Assembly (NCBI RefSeq): GCF_023283845.1
Contig: NZ_JAKILC010000021.1
Span: 31,822 to 95,821 of the forward strand
Reading direction: 5' to 3'
Origin: Shewanella marinintestina
GTDB taxonomy: Bacteria > Pseudomonadota > Gammaproteobacteria > Enterobacterales > Shewanellaceae
Length of the DNA: 64,000 nucleotides
Within the stretch, counting starts at the first letter, position 1. Every line of letters starts with the position of its first letter. Shown piece by piece: positions 48,904-56,910 of the stretch. The notes beneath the pieces were generated by a model. That model ran no database searches and was not told the origin of the DNA. It was given only the letters and a program-made list of their open reading frames with translations. Made by a program: the position numbers and the translations under genes.

Positions 48904-49020
48904 GATTATTACAATGTTGACGAAACCACCATCTCAATAGTTAAAGGTTTCACAATTCAATCCTATTTAGCTTTAAGAACGCAAAGCCAATAAGGCCAAC
49001 TAAGAAACATGAGATAGCCA

Positions 49021-49497
49021 TTACTTTTCCTTAGCGCTTTCTTGCGCCTGAAACTCTCCACAAACAAGGATGGGCATAACCCACCATGACAAACCTATCC
49101 ACCCAACTATCGGGATGAGTGACAAAACAACGCCAGAAGCAAAAACAATGCCTCTCTGTTTGGAGTTTTTTGCTTTGTACCAGCCTATGAACTTAGTAAT
49201 TGGATTGTTCATTTTTTGCGCCCCTTTATTACGGTAACGAATGAATAAAGCGTTAACTCCGCTTAAAAACAAGCTCCCTATAATCAGTAATAATCCAGTT
49301 ATGATTACTTGAGCTAGCCAAATCACAATAACCTCGTAGTTAACAATTAATGCCGGATCTGAGTAAACCTTGCCAAGCCTCATAGCGATGAACACGAAGT
49401 GAAGAAATACGGCAATTATTACTCGACTCTTAAACCCTTTACTTGTGTACTTGCCAAGCGCATAGATTAGAACAATCAAGGTTACTGACATGTGCAT
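49021..49497 (-). CDS. Multi-pass membrane protein, unknown function
   Basis: 158 residues with four hydrophobic segments. A basic stretch (YRNKGAQK, WYKAKNSKQRG) follows the third. Its start is 3 bp after the stop of the upstream gene (49500-49808), so they are probably co-translated. No family recognised. Confidence 0.65.
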   Translation of the reverse strand: MHMSVTLIVLIYALGKYTSKGFKSRVIIAVFLHFVFIAMRLGKVYSDPALIVNYEVIVIWLAQVIITGLLLIIGSLFLSGVNALFIRYRNKGAQKMNNPITKFIGWYKAKNSKQRGIVFASGVVLSLIPIVGWIGLSWWVMPILVCGEFQAQESAKEK

Positions 49498-49499
49498 TA

Positions 49500-49808
49500 C
49501 TAGCCCAACCTTTGAGCGACAGTTTGATGAAGTTGTACAGCACCTGTGATCCAGTGCTCACTTCCTTCTGATTGAGTGTCCATAAACTCAGAAAAACGCT
49601 CTCTTGCTGCGGATTCACTCTCGGCAGTGACAATTTCTATGTAGGAGTCTTCATCACCATAGTGGCCTACCACAATCCACATGTTCTCAATAACATCAGT
49701 TACTGATTCACAGGATTGACGAACAGGAAGTCCATTAACTTCTAGATGTAGTAGGCCGACCTTGCAGATAGAACAAGATGGTAAGGTACATACACTTTCG
49801 TTAAACAT
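49500..49808 (-). CDS. Small cysteine-containing protein, unknown function
   Basis: 102 residues. The N-terminus MFNESVCTLPSCSICKVG has three closely spaced Cys and a metal-binding look; the rest has GHYGDEDSYIEIVTAESESAARERFSEF. No signal peptide. It pairs with the downstream membrane protein gene (49021-49497). Confidence 0.6.
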   Translation of the reverse strand: MFNESVCTLPSCSICKVGLLHLEVNGLPVRQSCESVTDVIENMWIVVGHYGDEDSYIEIVTAESESAARERFSEFMDTQSEGSEHWITGAVQLHQTVAQRLG

Positions 49809-50138
49809 TTCACTCTCACTTAATAGGTTTTATCTTAATCGTCTTGTAAGTGCTGCCCGATAGAAGTGCAAAGGCCGTTAAATATCCGCTCAACTATTTA
49901 CTTGTAAGCATTATACGTGCTACTAGCGTTATCGAGATGTTTACAAGATGAGCATTCTACACACAACAAAGAGGGTATCAACACAAAAGCCCTCCATAAA
50001 GAGCTTAAATCACATAAAAACCCTACAAATTTGATATGAGTCATATTTTCGACCGACAAGAAAAAATGGAGGGAGTAAGATTGAATTCCCTCCGAAATGA
50101 TTGTAGTCTTGCCCTAATAACACTTCGGAGATAAGTTT
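49809..50138. other. Divergent intergenic region
   Basis: 330 bp between divergent genes (49808 minus and 50139 plus), so it carries two promoters. A dyad GGAGGGA (50068-50074) with TCCCTCC (50087-50093) just upstream of the plus gene may be an operator. No gene seen. Confidence 0.5.
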
Positions 50139-50540
50139 TTGGATAAGTTAGATGATATTGGCGATATAGATGAACGCGAAGTCATGGAAAGCTTCAGAAA
50201 GATGAAACGACATGTTGGGATAGTTTATTTCATGAACCCTACAAGACTCGATTCATATAGAAATATCGATGATCCGAACTATCGTGAACCTACCAATGCC
50301 GAAGTTTCAGAAGTAATAGAAACCATGATTTTTATTGGTCACTGCAAGACTGACATAGCAAGAATGCTTGGCCTCAAAACCGCAAGCAAAGATAAGACCA
50401 AAGTGCTTAGGAAGTGGTGCGATGGCGAACCGAATGATGTCTCTAGTATTCCTCATTCGTCTTGGGTACACCTATTAGTATTAAGTGGAAAAACTTGCTT
50501 ATACAATGTAGTGCCCGATGAAGGCTGGACTCGAGGATAA
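50139..50540 (+). CDS. Putative DNA-binding protein (HTH-like)
   Basis: 133 residues from a TTG with a GGAGA site. The middle part, IFIGHCKTDIARMLGLKTA followed by KVLRKWCDGE, resembles a helix-turn-helix with recognition helix (about 75-100). No match to a named family. It sits alone on the plus strand, surrounded by minus-strand genes, which suits a regulator. Confidence 0.5.
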   Translation: MDKLDDIGDIDEREVMESFRKMKRHVGIVYFMNPTRLDSYRNIDDPNYREPTNAEVSEVIETMIFIGHCKTDIARMLGLKTASKDKTKVLRKWCDGEPNDVSSIPHSSWVHLLVLSGKTCLYNVVPDEGWTRG

Positions 50541-50691
50541 ATAGAATAATATCAAAGGATATTTTCATAACCACTTCAATCTAAAATATCAAATCTAGTC
50601 GAGACCAATGAATTTTAGTCCGCATTAATAAATACAGATTACAAACAGCCTACTGAACCAATGGGAAATCAAATGGTTCAGTGGGTTAAAG

Positions 50692-50812
50692 TTAAACACT
50701 CCCTTGAACAAAAGCCAAAACTTGACTAATCAACCAGGCAATACTTGCAAATACGCTAGCAACTTGAAAAAACCAGTCAAATTAGTGATATTGAAAATAC
50801 TCTTTTAAACAT
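50692..50812 (-). pseudogene. Decayed copy of the 51-residue hydrophobic peptide gene
   Basis: Read on the minus strand, the frame ending at 50692 encodes VASVFASIAWLISQVLAFV, nearly the same as residues 28-46 of the gene at 51945-52100. It has no start: a stop lies just before the conserved part, and ATG at 50812 is in another frame. It shares a 26-bp perfect repeat with its intact paralogue. Confidence 0.6.
50738..50763. repeat. 26-bp perfect direct repeat, copy 1
   Basis: Identical to 51994-52019. Both copies lie inside the coding part of the hydrophobic peptide (intact or decayed), so it is a paralogue footprint. Confidence 0.9.
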
Positions 50813-50851
50813 TTACTACACTTGGAGATCTTGTCTGAATCAGAGGTGTTT

Positions 50852-51181
50852 ATGAATAATAGCAGTAACCCAAGAGACATTAGATTGCAGGAGCGACTAT
50901 CCTTGCAATTAGGAGCAGCAAGCCGTCCTGCGGACGTAGAATCCAGCATTGGACAACAACTGAATGGTGACCCTGTTATTTTTGGTGCTAAATACAAAAT
51001 CAAGTCAGAAGGTAAGGCATACCTGCTATATATTAGTTTTGATGCTTGGGAAGCTGAAGGGGTAAGCTCAGCAATAATCAAAGCCATCGAGCTAATGAGA
51101 GGTAACCCAAATCAATGGGTCACCATCCCAGCAGACCTAAATCCATACTTAGGAGAACTACCTAATGAAGCTCTCTGGTGA
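50852..51181 (+). CDS. Small conserved-looking protein, unknown function
   Basis: 109 residues from the ATG at 50852 (AGAGGTG site). Sequence: Asn/Ser/Arg N-terminus, AASRPADVESSIGQQLNGDPVIFGAKYKI, then YLLYISFDAWEAEGVSSAIIKAIELM. A mixed alpha/beta small protein; no family recognised. It ends 9 bp before the convergent lipoprotein gene. Confidence 0.55.
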   Translation: MNNSSNPRDIRLQERLSLQLGAASRPADVESSIGQQLNGDPVIFGAKYKIKSEGKAYLLYISFDAWEAEGVSSAIIKAIELMRGNPNQWVTIPADLNPYLGELPNEALW

Positions 51182-51190
51182 AAAGAGCAA

Positions 51191-51850
51191 TTAACTAGGT
51201 ACTTCAGCGACCATATTCTCAAGCAGCGTAGCAATTACACTCGCATGTTTTGACGGGAAAATGATACCGTCATCTATCGCACTTAAGTTATGACAAGATG
51301 TCGTTACCATCATATAGCCCTGAGCAGCGACTCGAATAACCTTCAAATCTGCTGAACAGTTCGCTTCAATAGATTGATTTGAATATTCATTAAAGACATA
51401 TGCACCAACGCTGTCTCTCGGTATAACAACGATCTCACCATCCCTGCCGTTCTGATTCATCCCCCTGATTGTTCTAGCCAAATTTCTCACATCATTTAAG
51501 CTCCGTATCTGCAAACCATAAGCAATACCTAGCGGTGCACCTTTATCACTAGCCTCCCTGTCCTCCTCCGTATAATCAGAAACAACCAAGTTGACCCAGC
51601 CATTACTTGCTAGGCGAAGAACCATTCTCTTTGCAACTCTGCGCTCATTTTGAGCCATCGGCATCAAATGTTGCACGATGATATTTTCTCTTAAAGCCTC
51701 AGCTACAATTGTCACCTCTTCAGCCTTATTCTCATCTTTAATTTCCGACACGACGCTAGAGATACCTGAAGTTTGTGCCGGAGTTTGATTGTTATCGCTG
51801 CACGCTGCCATCGTTGAAGTAACGACCATTGCTATTAATAATTTTTTCAT
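51191..51850 (-). CDS. Lipoprotein, unknown function
   Basis: 219 residues from the ATG at 51850. Lipobox MAAC in MKKLLIAMVVTSTMAAC. The mature protein has no transmembrane segment and two Cys (ANCSAD, TTSCHN). No family recognised. The 51-residue gene lies just upstream on the same strand. Confidence 0.7.
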   Translation of the reverse strand: MKKLLIAMVVTSTMAACSDNNQTPAQTSGISSVVSEIKDENKAEEVTIVAEALRENIIVQHLMPMAQNERRVAKRMVLRLASNGWVNLVVSDYTEEDREASDKGAPLGIAYGLQIRSLNDVRNLARTIRGMNQNGRDGEIVVIPRDSVGAYVFNEYSNQSIEANCSADLKVIRVAAQGYMMVTTSCHNLSAIDDGIIFPSKHASVIATLLENMVAEVPS

Positions 51851-51944
51851 TGTGCTTCCTTTAAAAATGGCCAACTCGTTATGGCCTAAACATCATGCCC
51901 CTCAGCAGAAAGGCATGATTTATTGTCTGAACTAATCTGTATGA

Positions 51945-52100
51945 TTAAATCTCTGAGTCCTGCAAAAAGGTCAGAGCCTGAGAAACTAGCCACGCAATAC
52001 TTGCAAATACGCTAGCAACACTTGCTGCTACTCCAGCTGCATGACTAATCGATGGTGAAACAACCGCTAAGGTTTGCTCAATCCACTCCAGTAGTGACAT
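51945..52100 (-). CDS. 51-residue hydrophobic peptide
   Basis: Start ATG at 52100 with a strong GGGGGAG site that overlaps the stop of the previous gene (52110), suggesting coupling. The peptide has an acidic/aromatic N-terminus (MSLLEWIEQTL), then a hydrophobic helix GVAASVASVFASIAWLVS and a QDSEI tail. One membrane or amphipathic helix is likely. Small toxic peptides, holins and filamentous-phage coat proteins share such features, but the sequence cannot tell between them. A decayed paralogue lies at 50692-50812. Confidence 0.6.
   Translation of the reverse strand: MSLLEWIEQTLAVVSPSISHAAGVAASVASVFASIAWLVSQALTFLQDSEI
51994..52019. repeat. 26-bp perfect direct repeat, copy 2
   Basis: Identical to 50738-50763; lies within the coding part of the 51-residue hydrophobic peptide. 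Confidence 0.9.
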
Positions 52101-52109
52101 CACTCCCCC

Positions 52110-52742
52110 TTAAGCTGCAATATCGACCTGAGGTTCAAAGACAAACAGCCCCTTGCCCCAAATGAGAAGCTGCTTTGCTTTCTTAACTACGTAATTTTTT
52201 GCCTCTATCAACTTCGCCATTGCGATACAACCAAAGCCGTTCAAAGCCACCAGCAATAGGCTAGCCTTTTCAATGACGACCTCTCTCGCCATCATGAGTA
52301 CTTCCTTCACTTTCTTTGCACCTTGGATAACTGCGCCAATTACGCCCTGTCCTTTTATCGCTGCCACTGAAGCTACGACTATCGAACCGCCTGTAGCGAC
52401 ATATGCCGCGCCTGCAACTGCAGCTGCTGCAACAATTACTTTCACCTGTTGTTTTTTCGTCGAGAAAAACTGAGTAACACTGCTAACAACCTTCTTAAAG
52501 GTGAGGACAATTTTCATACCCAATGACACTGATTCTTGATTTTTCATAGTTGATTCCTGCTCAAAATAATTAATAAATAAGTTAACGCTCGTTGGGATTG
52601 ATTTGACTGAGGCACAAGTCTGATGAAGCAATTCGAGAAATGCTTGTGGGTTAGTCTTCAGTAAATGCCTAAGCTGTTTTGCTGATTGCTTACTGTGCTG
52701 CTGCACAAAGTCGATGGTTTTCTTTAAGTGTGTTGGTTTCAT
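52110..52742 (-). CDS. Ala/Val-rich membrane-associated protein, unknown function
   Basis: 210 residues. The first 60 are hydrophilic helices (FVQQHSKQSAKQLRHLL), then strongly hydrophobic stretches (VIVAAAAVAGAAYVATGGSIVV, LLLVALNGFGCIAMA) with basic flanks. The gene overlaps the end of the recombinase gene by about 53 bp; the alternative ATG at 52547 with an AGGA site would give a 145-residue protein without overlap. The following 51-residue peptide is coupled to its stop. No family recognised. Confidence 0.6.
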   Translation of the reverse strand: MKPTHLKKTIDFVQQHSKQSAKQLRHLLKTNPQAFLELLHQTCASVKSIPTSVNLFINYFEQESTMKNQESVSLGMKIVLTFKKVVSSVTQFFSTKKQQVKVIVAAAAVAGAAYVATGGSIVVASVAAIKGQGVIGAVIQGAKKVKEVLMMAREVVIEKASLLLVALNGFGCIAMAKLIEAKNYVVKKAKQLLIWGKGLFVFEPQVDIAA

Positions 52743-53367
52743 GCTTTAACTCTTTAGCCACTGCAGCAATGGTCATCCGGCTGGCACCGGTAATTTGCTG
52801 TATGGCGGTATAGGTGTGTGAAGTTCTAAGTAGTTTGCCAATTGAATCCCAAAGTACTTGGTTTCGTTTTCGTCCTTGATAAGCATCAGGTCTTTCAGTT
52901 TGTGCTTTAGCGATACCTTCAAGGGTACGCTTACGCCTGAGGTCATAATCCTTCCTGGCTGTAGCAGCTAAGATATCGAGCAGCATGCCATTCACTGCCC
53001 GAAGAACTGACTTAACAAACTCATCGCCAGTATCCGCTTGCCTAAGAGCGATATGACTTGTTGGTAAATCAAGAGCCACAATTGAAATCCCCTTAGATTC
53101 AATCGTATTTTTGAGCGCTATCCAGTCATCGTTCTTGAGGCGACTAATACGGTCAACTGACTCAATTAAGATGATGTCACCAGCTGAAGCCTCAGCTAGC
53201 AAACGTGATAACTCAGGCCGATTAAGTGAAGTACCTGTGAATTTCTCAAAGTAGAAAGATGCGACTTGCTGGCTATAGCTTTTAGCAAATTCTGCTATCT
53301 CCTCTTTGGCACGCATGACGTCTTGGCCAACAGTACTGACGCGCAGGTATGCTCGGATAAATCCCAT
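52690..53367 (-). CDS. Serine recombinase (resolvase/invertase family)
   Basis: About 225 residues from the ATG at 53367 (GGAGG site). The N-terminal catalytic domain (about 1-140) starts RAYLRVSTVGQD with the catalytic Ser in YLRVST, and contains LIESVDRISRL. The C-terminal part (about 185-210) has the helix-turn-helix AIQQITGASRMTIAAVAKEL. Resolvases and invertases of this size recombine short paired sites. Just upstream lie ACTGTAC repeats that may be its sites. It may resolve dimers or control inversion; it is probably not the ffs integrase. Confidence 0.9.
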   Translation of the reverse strand: MGFIRAYLRVSTVGQDVMRAKEEIAEFAKSYSQQVASFYFEKFTGTSLNRPELSRLLAEASAGDIILIESVDRISRLKNDDWIALKNTIESKGISIVALDLPTSHIALRQADTGDEFVKSVLRAVNGMLLDILAATARKDYDLRRKRTLEGIAKAQTERPDAYQGRKRNQVLWDSIGKLLRTSHTYTAIQQITGASRMTIAAVAKELKHETNTLKENHRLCAAAQ

Positions 53368-53400
53368 ATGGGCCTCCATAGGTAAACTTAGGGTGGTATT

Positions 53401-53463
53401 ACTGTACTGGTAAGGTTTGGGGTTACTGGCGGGTCTAAACTGTACCGCTTTGCGTAGTACAGT
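53401..53463. repeat. ACTGTAC repeats upstream of the serine recombinase
   Basis: ACTGTAC at 53401-53407 and 53439-53445, and its inverse GTACAGT at 53457-53463. The last two form a dyad with an 11-bp spacer. Position just upstream of the recombinase start suggests a recombination or autoregulation site; inference only. Confidence 0.5.
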
Positions 53464-53475
53464 TACGGTATAGGC

Positions 53476-53799
53476 TTAGTGGACTAATGTTGTGACAATG
53501 GCAAGACCATGCTGTGGCTTGATGGCCCTTGCTATATCGATTATGAAACGCTTGAGTTTTAAGTGGAATGGTATGCCCTGCTGTTCAAGTAACATCAAAA
53601 GATAAGCCCGCTTACTCCCCTGAATGCTCCTATCACTGTATATCCTTTGGTACTCACTGCTGCGATTCTCAGCAGTAATTGCCTCCACCACCAGCTTGGC
53701 TTGTTGAATATTTACTGGCGAGATGTCAGGCAGTACCTGGAACACCACTTTCAACACTCTTTTAACTATTTTGTAGAGCCGTACAACTAGCTCAATCAC
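53476..53799 (-). CDS. Unknown protein, basic N-terminus
   Basis: 107 residues, no signal. N-terminal hydrophobic/basic helix (MIELVVRLYKIVKRVLKVVF), then EYQRIYSDRSIQGSKRAYLLMLLEQQGIP. No family recognised. About 110 bp upstream of the recombinase on the same strand, after the terminator at 53819. Confidence 0.5.
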   Translation of the reverse strand: MIELVVRLYKIVKRVLKVVFQVLPDISPVNIQQAKLVVEAITAENRSSEYQRIYSDRSIQGSKRAYLLMLLEQQGIPFHLKLKRFIIDIARAIKPQHGLAIVTTLVH

Positions 53800-53818
53800 G
53801 AGACCTCCTGAATTTCAG

Positions 53819-53850
53819 ACAAAGAAAAAGCTCGCAAGATGCGAGCTTCA
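53819..53850 (-). terminator. Intrinsic terminator after the 53907-54548 gene
   Basis: 9-bp stem AAGCTCGCA (53828-53836) with TGCGAGCTT (53840-53848), 3-base loop, T-rich run on the minus strand. Confidence 0.8.
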
Positions 53851-53906
53851 AAGTGGGCGTGCACTCCCATAGTACTTATAACAAGGGATGCTTAGAGTGT
53901 TGAATT

Positions 53907-54548
53907 TTAGTCATCATAATAATGAAATTGATAGTTATCTTTGTAAGGCATGGCACTTTCACATTTATAATGCCTGATGAAGTCACTTAGCTTCATTCTG
54001 TTCAGATCTTCAGTTCTCAACTCTCTCTTGTAGAGGGTATAGTACAGTTCTTTCACACGAGCTAGCAGTAATGCACTATGCTCTTCTGCTAGCTTTTGAC
54101 CATAGACAAAGGAAATATCGCTATTTTTCACCACCTGTTGCTCAGGTAGAACTATTCCATTTTTTTCTGTATAAAGTCGCTTTTTATTTTCCCTATTATA
54201 TTCCCAATATCCTCTTATCATTGTTAGCACATGGTGCTTAAAAATCAGATCCACTTCATGCTGTTTATCTACGGCTCTTGAAGGAGATTTAATTAATTTC
54301 AAAAAAGATGTATATGTATGATCCTGTTCTGCATAGGCAATGCAATCGACTAAAAAATATGACAACGCCTTAGGTATGGGAGCATTGTTATCTTTAGCCT
54401 TTACAGCAAATGAGTACAAGGCTCTAACAGCAAGCCTAATTTTAATGCCCTGCTCTTCAGTGTCTTCTGATAACAAACCTTCTAACTCTTCAAGAGTTTC
54501 TGCTACCCATAAGTACTCCCTACAATCAAAAAACCAATTATAAGCCAA
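53907..54548 (-). CDS. Unknown protein
   Basis: 213 residues, charged and helical, without signal or membrane segments (for example WVAETLEELEGLL, LARVKELYYTLYKREL). No recognised family. It has its own terminator. The divergent plus-strand operon at 54690 shares the upstream region, so the two may be regulated together. Confidence 0.6.
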   Translation of the reverse strand: MAYNWFFDCREYLWVAETLEELEGLLSEDTEEQGIKIRLAVRALYSFAVKAKDNNAPIPKALSYFLVDCIAYAEQDHTYTSFLKLIKSPSRAVDKQHEVDLIFKHHVLTMIRGYWEYNRENKKRLYTEKNGIVLPEQQVVKNSDISFVYGQKLAEEHSALLLARVKELYYTLYKRELRTEDLNRMKLSDFIRHYKCESAMPYKDNYQFHYYDD

Positions 54549-54689
54549 TCTAAACCCCTACATTTTAATAACAAAAAATCAAAGACGGCTATCCATAACT
54601 CTCGGCGGCTACTTTCTTAAAAATATATTGTTTAATGGCCTTTAATCCGTAACGGCATTCGGCTAAACGGCTACAAGAAAGGAGAAACA

Positions 54690-55190
54690 ATGGAAACTTA
54701 CCCAGAGCCAACTACCAGCTCACCAGAAGGCAACCAACATCTTGGGATGTTATTCGACAAACACCCTGCAGAGATTTCACTCAATGATCCTGATTCTCAA
54801 CGGTACCTTAAGAAGGTCTACCCTAACGCCAGTATCAATACCATAACGAGGGTAAGGTTTATGTGGGAGGGGGTCATTAATGAGGACTACTTCGCAATTT
54901 TTCAGTCGAACAGCGCAATGATGGCTATTCATGTTGATAGCTCAGGCTCCGCTATCCTCAACTTCCCAATTGGGTTCTGGACTGAGGATGAACATGCAGG
55001 TCACACCCCACGCAGTTGTATCTCAGCATTCCAGGCTGAACTATCAGAAATCTCAGACTGGAACCCTGCACCGTTCAATCAGTTACGTCAGCGTGCCTGT
55101 TCACTTCTATCATGGTGGCAAGACGAAGCCTTTATCCGTGAAGCCGAACAGCTAAAGCTGAACCATACCACTTCAGACCTCGAACACTAG
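54690..55190 (+). CDS. Unknown protein, first gene of a short plus-strand operon
   Basis: 166 residues with an AAAGGAG site before the ATG. Tryptophan-rich (MWEGVINEDYF, FWTEDEHAG, SWWQDEAF), acidic and soluble. No family recognised. Followed 13 bp later by the gene at 55204, which suggests an operon; its orientation is opposite to most island genes. Confidence 0.65.
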   Translation: METYPEPTTSSPEGNQHLGMLFDKHPAEISLNDPDSQRYLKKVYPNASINTITRVRFMWEGVINEDYFAIFQSNSAMMAIHVDSSGSAILNFPIGFWTEDEHAGHTPRSCISAFQAELSEISDWNPAPFNQLRQRACSLLSWWQDEAFIREAEQLKLNHTTSDLEH

Positions 55191-55203
55191 TAAGGAGCGC
55201 ACT

Positions 55204-55527
55204 ATGAGCATTAATGCACTAGACCTGGTTGATTCTAGCCAACCTGTAGTAAACCCAGACTTGAAGCTACATGAGATCATAAGCATTATCGAACCGTTAA
55301 TGAAGCTAGGCGGCTTGCTGCCTAAAGACTCACCCGGTGGATTAGCGAGCATAGTCAAACAAATGGCTATCTTAGCTGATGAGGCGATCTACACCTGCCA
55401 GCTTTCTACTGCTGTAGACTTAGTTGAAGCAGCGACTTTACATGCTTCGATCTGGGATAGTGAGTTTACCAAAAATATAGTTTGGAGCTGTCGTAGCCTT
55501 TTAGGCGATGTAAGCCAAGAACATTGA
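55204..55527 (+). CDS. Unknown small acidic protein
   Basis: 107 residues with an AAGGAG site before the ATG. Helical and acidic: NPDLKLHEIISIIEPLMKLGG, then TAVDLVEAATLHASIWD. The overall pattern is like other small accessory proteins of plasmid- or phage-like elements, but no family is recognised. Middle gene of the plus-strand operon. Confidence 0.65.
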   Translation: MSINALDLVDSSQPVVNPDLKLHEIISIIEPLMKLGGLLPKDSPGGLASIVKQMAILADEAIYTCQLSTAVDLVEAATLHASIWDSEFTKNIVWSCRSLLGDVSQEH

Positions 55528-55602
55528 TGTTCAGCAGTTAAGTATTTGGTGCACCTTATATCGGGTGCACTCTATCGTTCACCGTCAAGGGAGAAAACTA
55601 AT

Positions 55603-55755
55603 ATGGATATTGACTACCTAATCACGATGATCTCATGCGCCGTTGGAATTGAGCATGAACTCGACGATGATGTTCCCTATGAACTATTCGAAGAAGCTGA
55701 AGAGCTCAGTGCACTGGCAAATCGAGTAATTTACCTGTTGGAAGATGAAATGTAA
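55603..55755 (+). CDS. Unknown 50-residue protein
   Basis: Start at the ATG at 55603 with a GGGAGA site. Very acidic, helical: HELDDDVPYELFEEAEELSA. Third gene of the plus-strand operon. An upstream start adds 19 residues but has no ribosome site. Confidence 0.6.
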   Translation: MDIDYLITMISCAVGIEHELDDDVPYELFEEAEELSALANRVIYLLEDEM

Positions 55756-55797
55756 GCACACTGCTTACGACCACTTCTAACCTCTTTTATCTTAACA

Positions 55798-55828
55798 AGG
55801 TCTACTAGTTGATACATCTAGTAGACCT
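55798..55828. terminator. Hairpin between convergent operons
   Basis: Perfect 11-bp arms AGGTCTACTAG (55798-55808) and CTAGTAGACCT (55818-55828) with a 9-base loop. No clear T-run, so terminator function is likely but not certain. Confidence 0.55.
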
Positions 55829-55839
55829 CTACCAAAGCG

Positions 55840-56886
55840 CTACTTCACCTGAGTACAGTCTGAGTACCCTAGTCCACCGAACTGATACAAGGTAGTTAGG
55901 CCACAAGCTTTACCCGTTTCATTACCAAAGCAGCCCCATGCCTGAGTAGCATCATGACCACTATCAGGATCTTTCACCTGATTAATGATGAACTCTGTTT
56001 CCTCCTGAGAAAAGCCAGTATTATGCATTGCAGCACCCAGTTTAAAGCATTCCAGGTGCCTGAGCTGCTGATAGTTACGCCTGATAAGTCTAAGAAAAAA
56101 CTCTCGGTCTAAGCTACTCCGTGCAGTCTCAATAAGGCTAAGCGAAGCCTGAACTTCAGCTAGTTCATCACCCTCTAGTCTGGTTAGCATTTCCCTAAGT
56201 TCATGAACTGTTGCTTGAGGTTTACTGCCTAGTAGTTCAGGAGCGACCAATTTTGCTCTCCCCCTCTGCTTCACAGTGAATATCCGTTGATTAACAGGAT
56301 CATCTTGTCCCTCATAGATAGGTGCAGCAGTATAATGCACTTGTGCGTCACTAAATAATGCCTTATCTACTAATTCGCACTTCCTAAAAATAGCCTTTAA
56401 TCCACGACTACTGAGTGGAGTTTCATTTAAAAACCAAATGTGGGCCTTCAACACAGGACTCTCAGGCGTGTAGCTTGCGCTCAGTTGAACCACATAATCA
56501 GCACTTCTCACTGGAACGGGTAATTGAGCAACAACTTCTGCAACGGCTTCAAGCGGTTCTTTGTCAGTCTTATAGTCATCCACATCAAGCATGAACCAGT
56601 TCCTAGCCTTACTTTGGATTGTGGGCTGGGTACCATCTTTCTGTGGGTTGAGTAACCGCTGTTTGTTCTGCACAGTGGGGTCTATCTGCTCTCCTCTAAT
56701 AACAGCCATCATATGCTCATTGCTAAGCTCAGTGATGAGTTCAGCTAGTTCGTCAATAGAGTTGACTTCACGCTCGATAAAGTTAAAACGATACTGACGG
56801 CCATAGCTTATCTTCTCGCCATCAATGAAGCGTTTGGTAAATGGTTTGGTCCTATCGACCGTCTCGATGATAGTGATTTTGTTCAT
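55840..56886 (-). CDS. AEP-type primase/replication protein
   Basis: About 348 residues from the ATG at 56886 (AAAGGA site). The archaeo-eukaryotic primase (AEP) features are present in order: WFMLDVDDY near 97-105 (catalytic D-x-D), KAHIWF near 147-152 (basic-x-H motif) and a later VNQRIFTVKQRG. The C-terminal half is helical (LTRLEGDELAEVQASL), with Cys-containing segments near the end. Such proteins prime and synthesise DNA for plasmid or phage-satellite replication. Directly followed upstream by a repeat cluster and by a VapE-like helicase gene, forming a replication module. Confidence 0.75.
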   Translation of the reverse strand: MNKITIIETVDRTKPFTKRFIDGEKISYGRQYRFNFIEREVNSIDELAELITELSNEHMMAVIRGEQIDPTVQNKQRLLNPQKDGTQPTIQSKARNWFMLDVDDYKTDKEPLEAVAEVVAQLPVPVRSADYVVQLSASYTPESPVLKAHIWFLNETPLSSRGLKAIFRKCELVDKALFSDAQVHYTAAPIYEGQDDPVNQRIFTVKQRGRAKLVAPELLGSKPQATVHELREMLTRLEGDELAEVQASLSLIETARSSLDREFFLRLIRRNYQQLRHLECFKLGAAMHNTGFSQEETEFIINQVKDPDSGHDATQAWGCFGNETGKACGLTTLYQFGGLGYSDCTQVK

Positions 56887-56910
56887 CTGCATTCCTTTGC
56901 ATTGGTTGGG

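Noticed and set aside
50068..50093. GGAGGGA/TCCCTCC dyad as a terminator
   Set aside because: No T-run on either side; more likely an operator, or chance.
50782..51087. 101-codon minus-strand frame
   Set aside because: Antisense to the better-supported plus-strand gene at 50852 and lacks a ribosome site.
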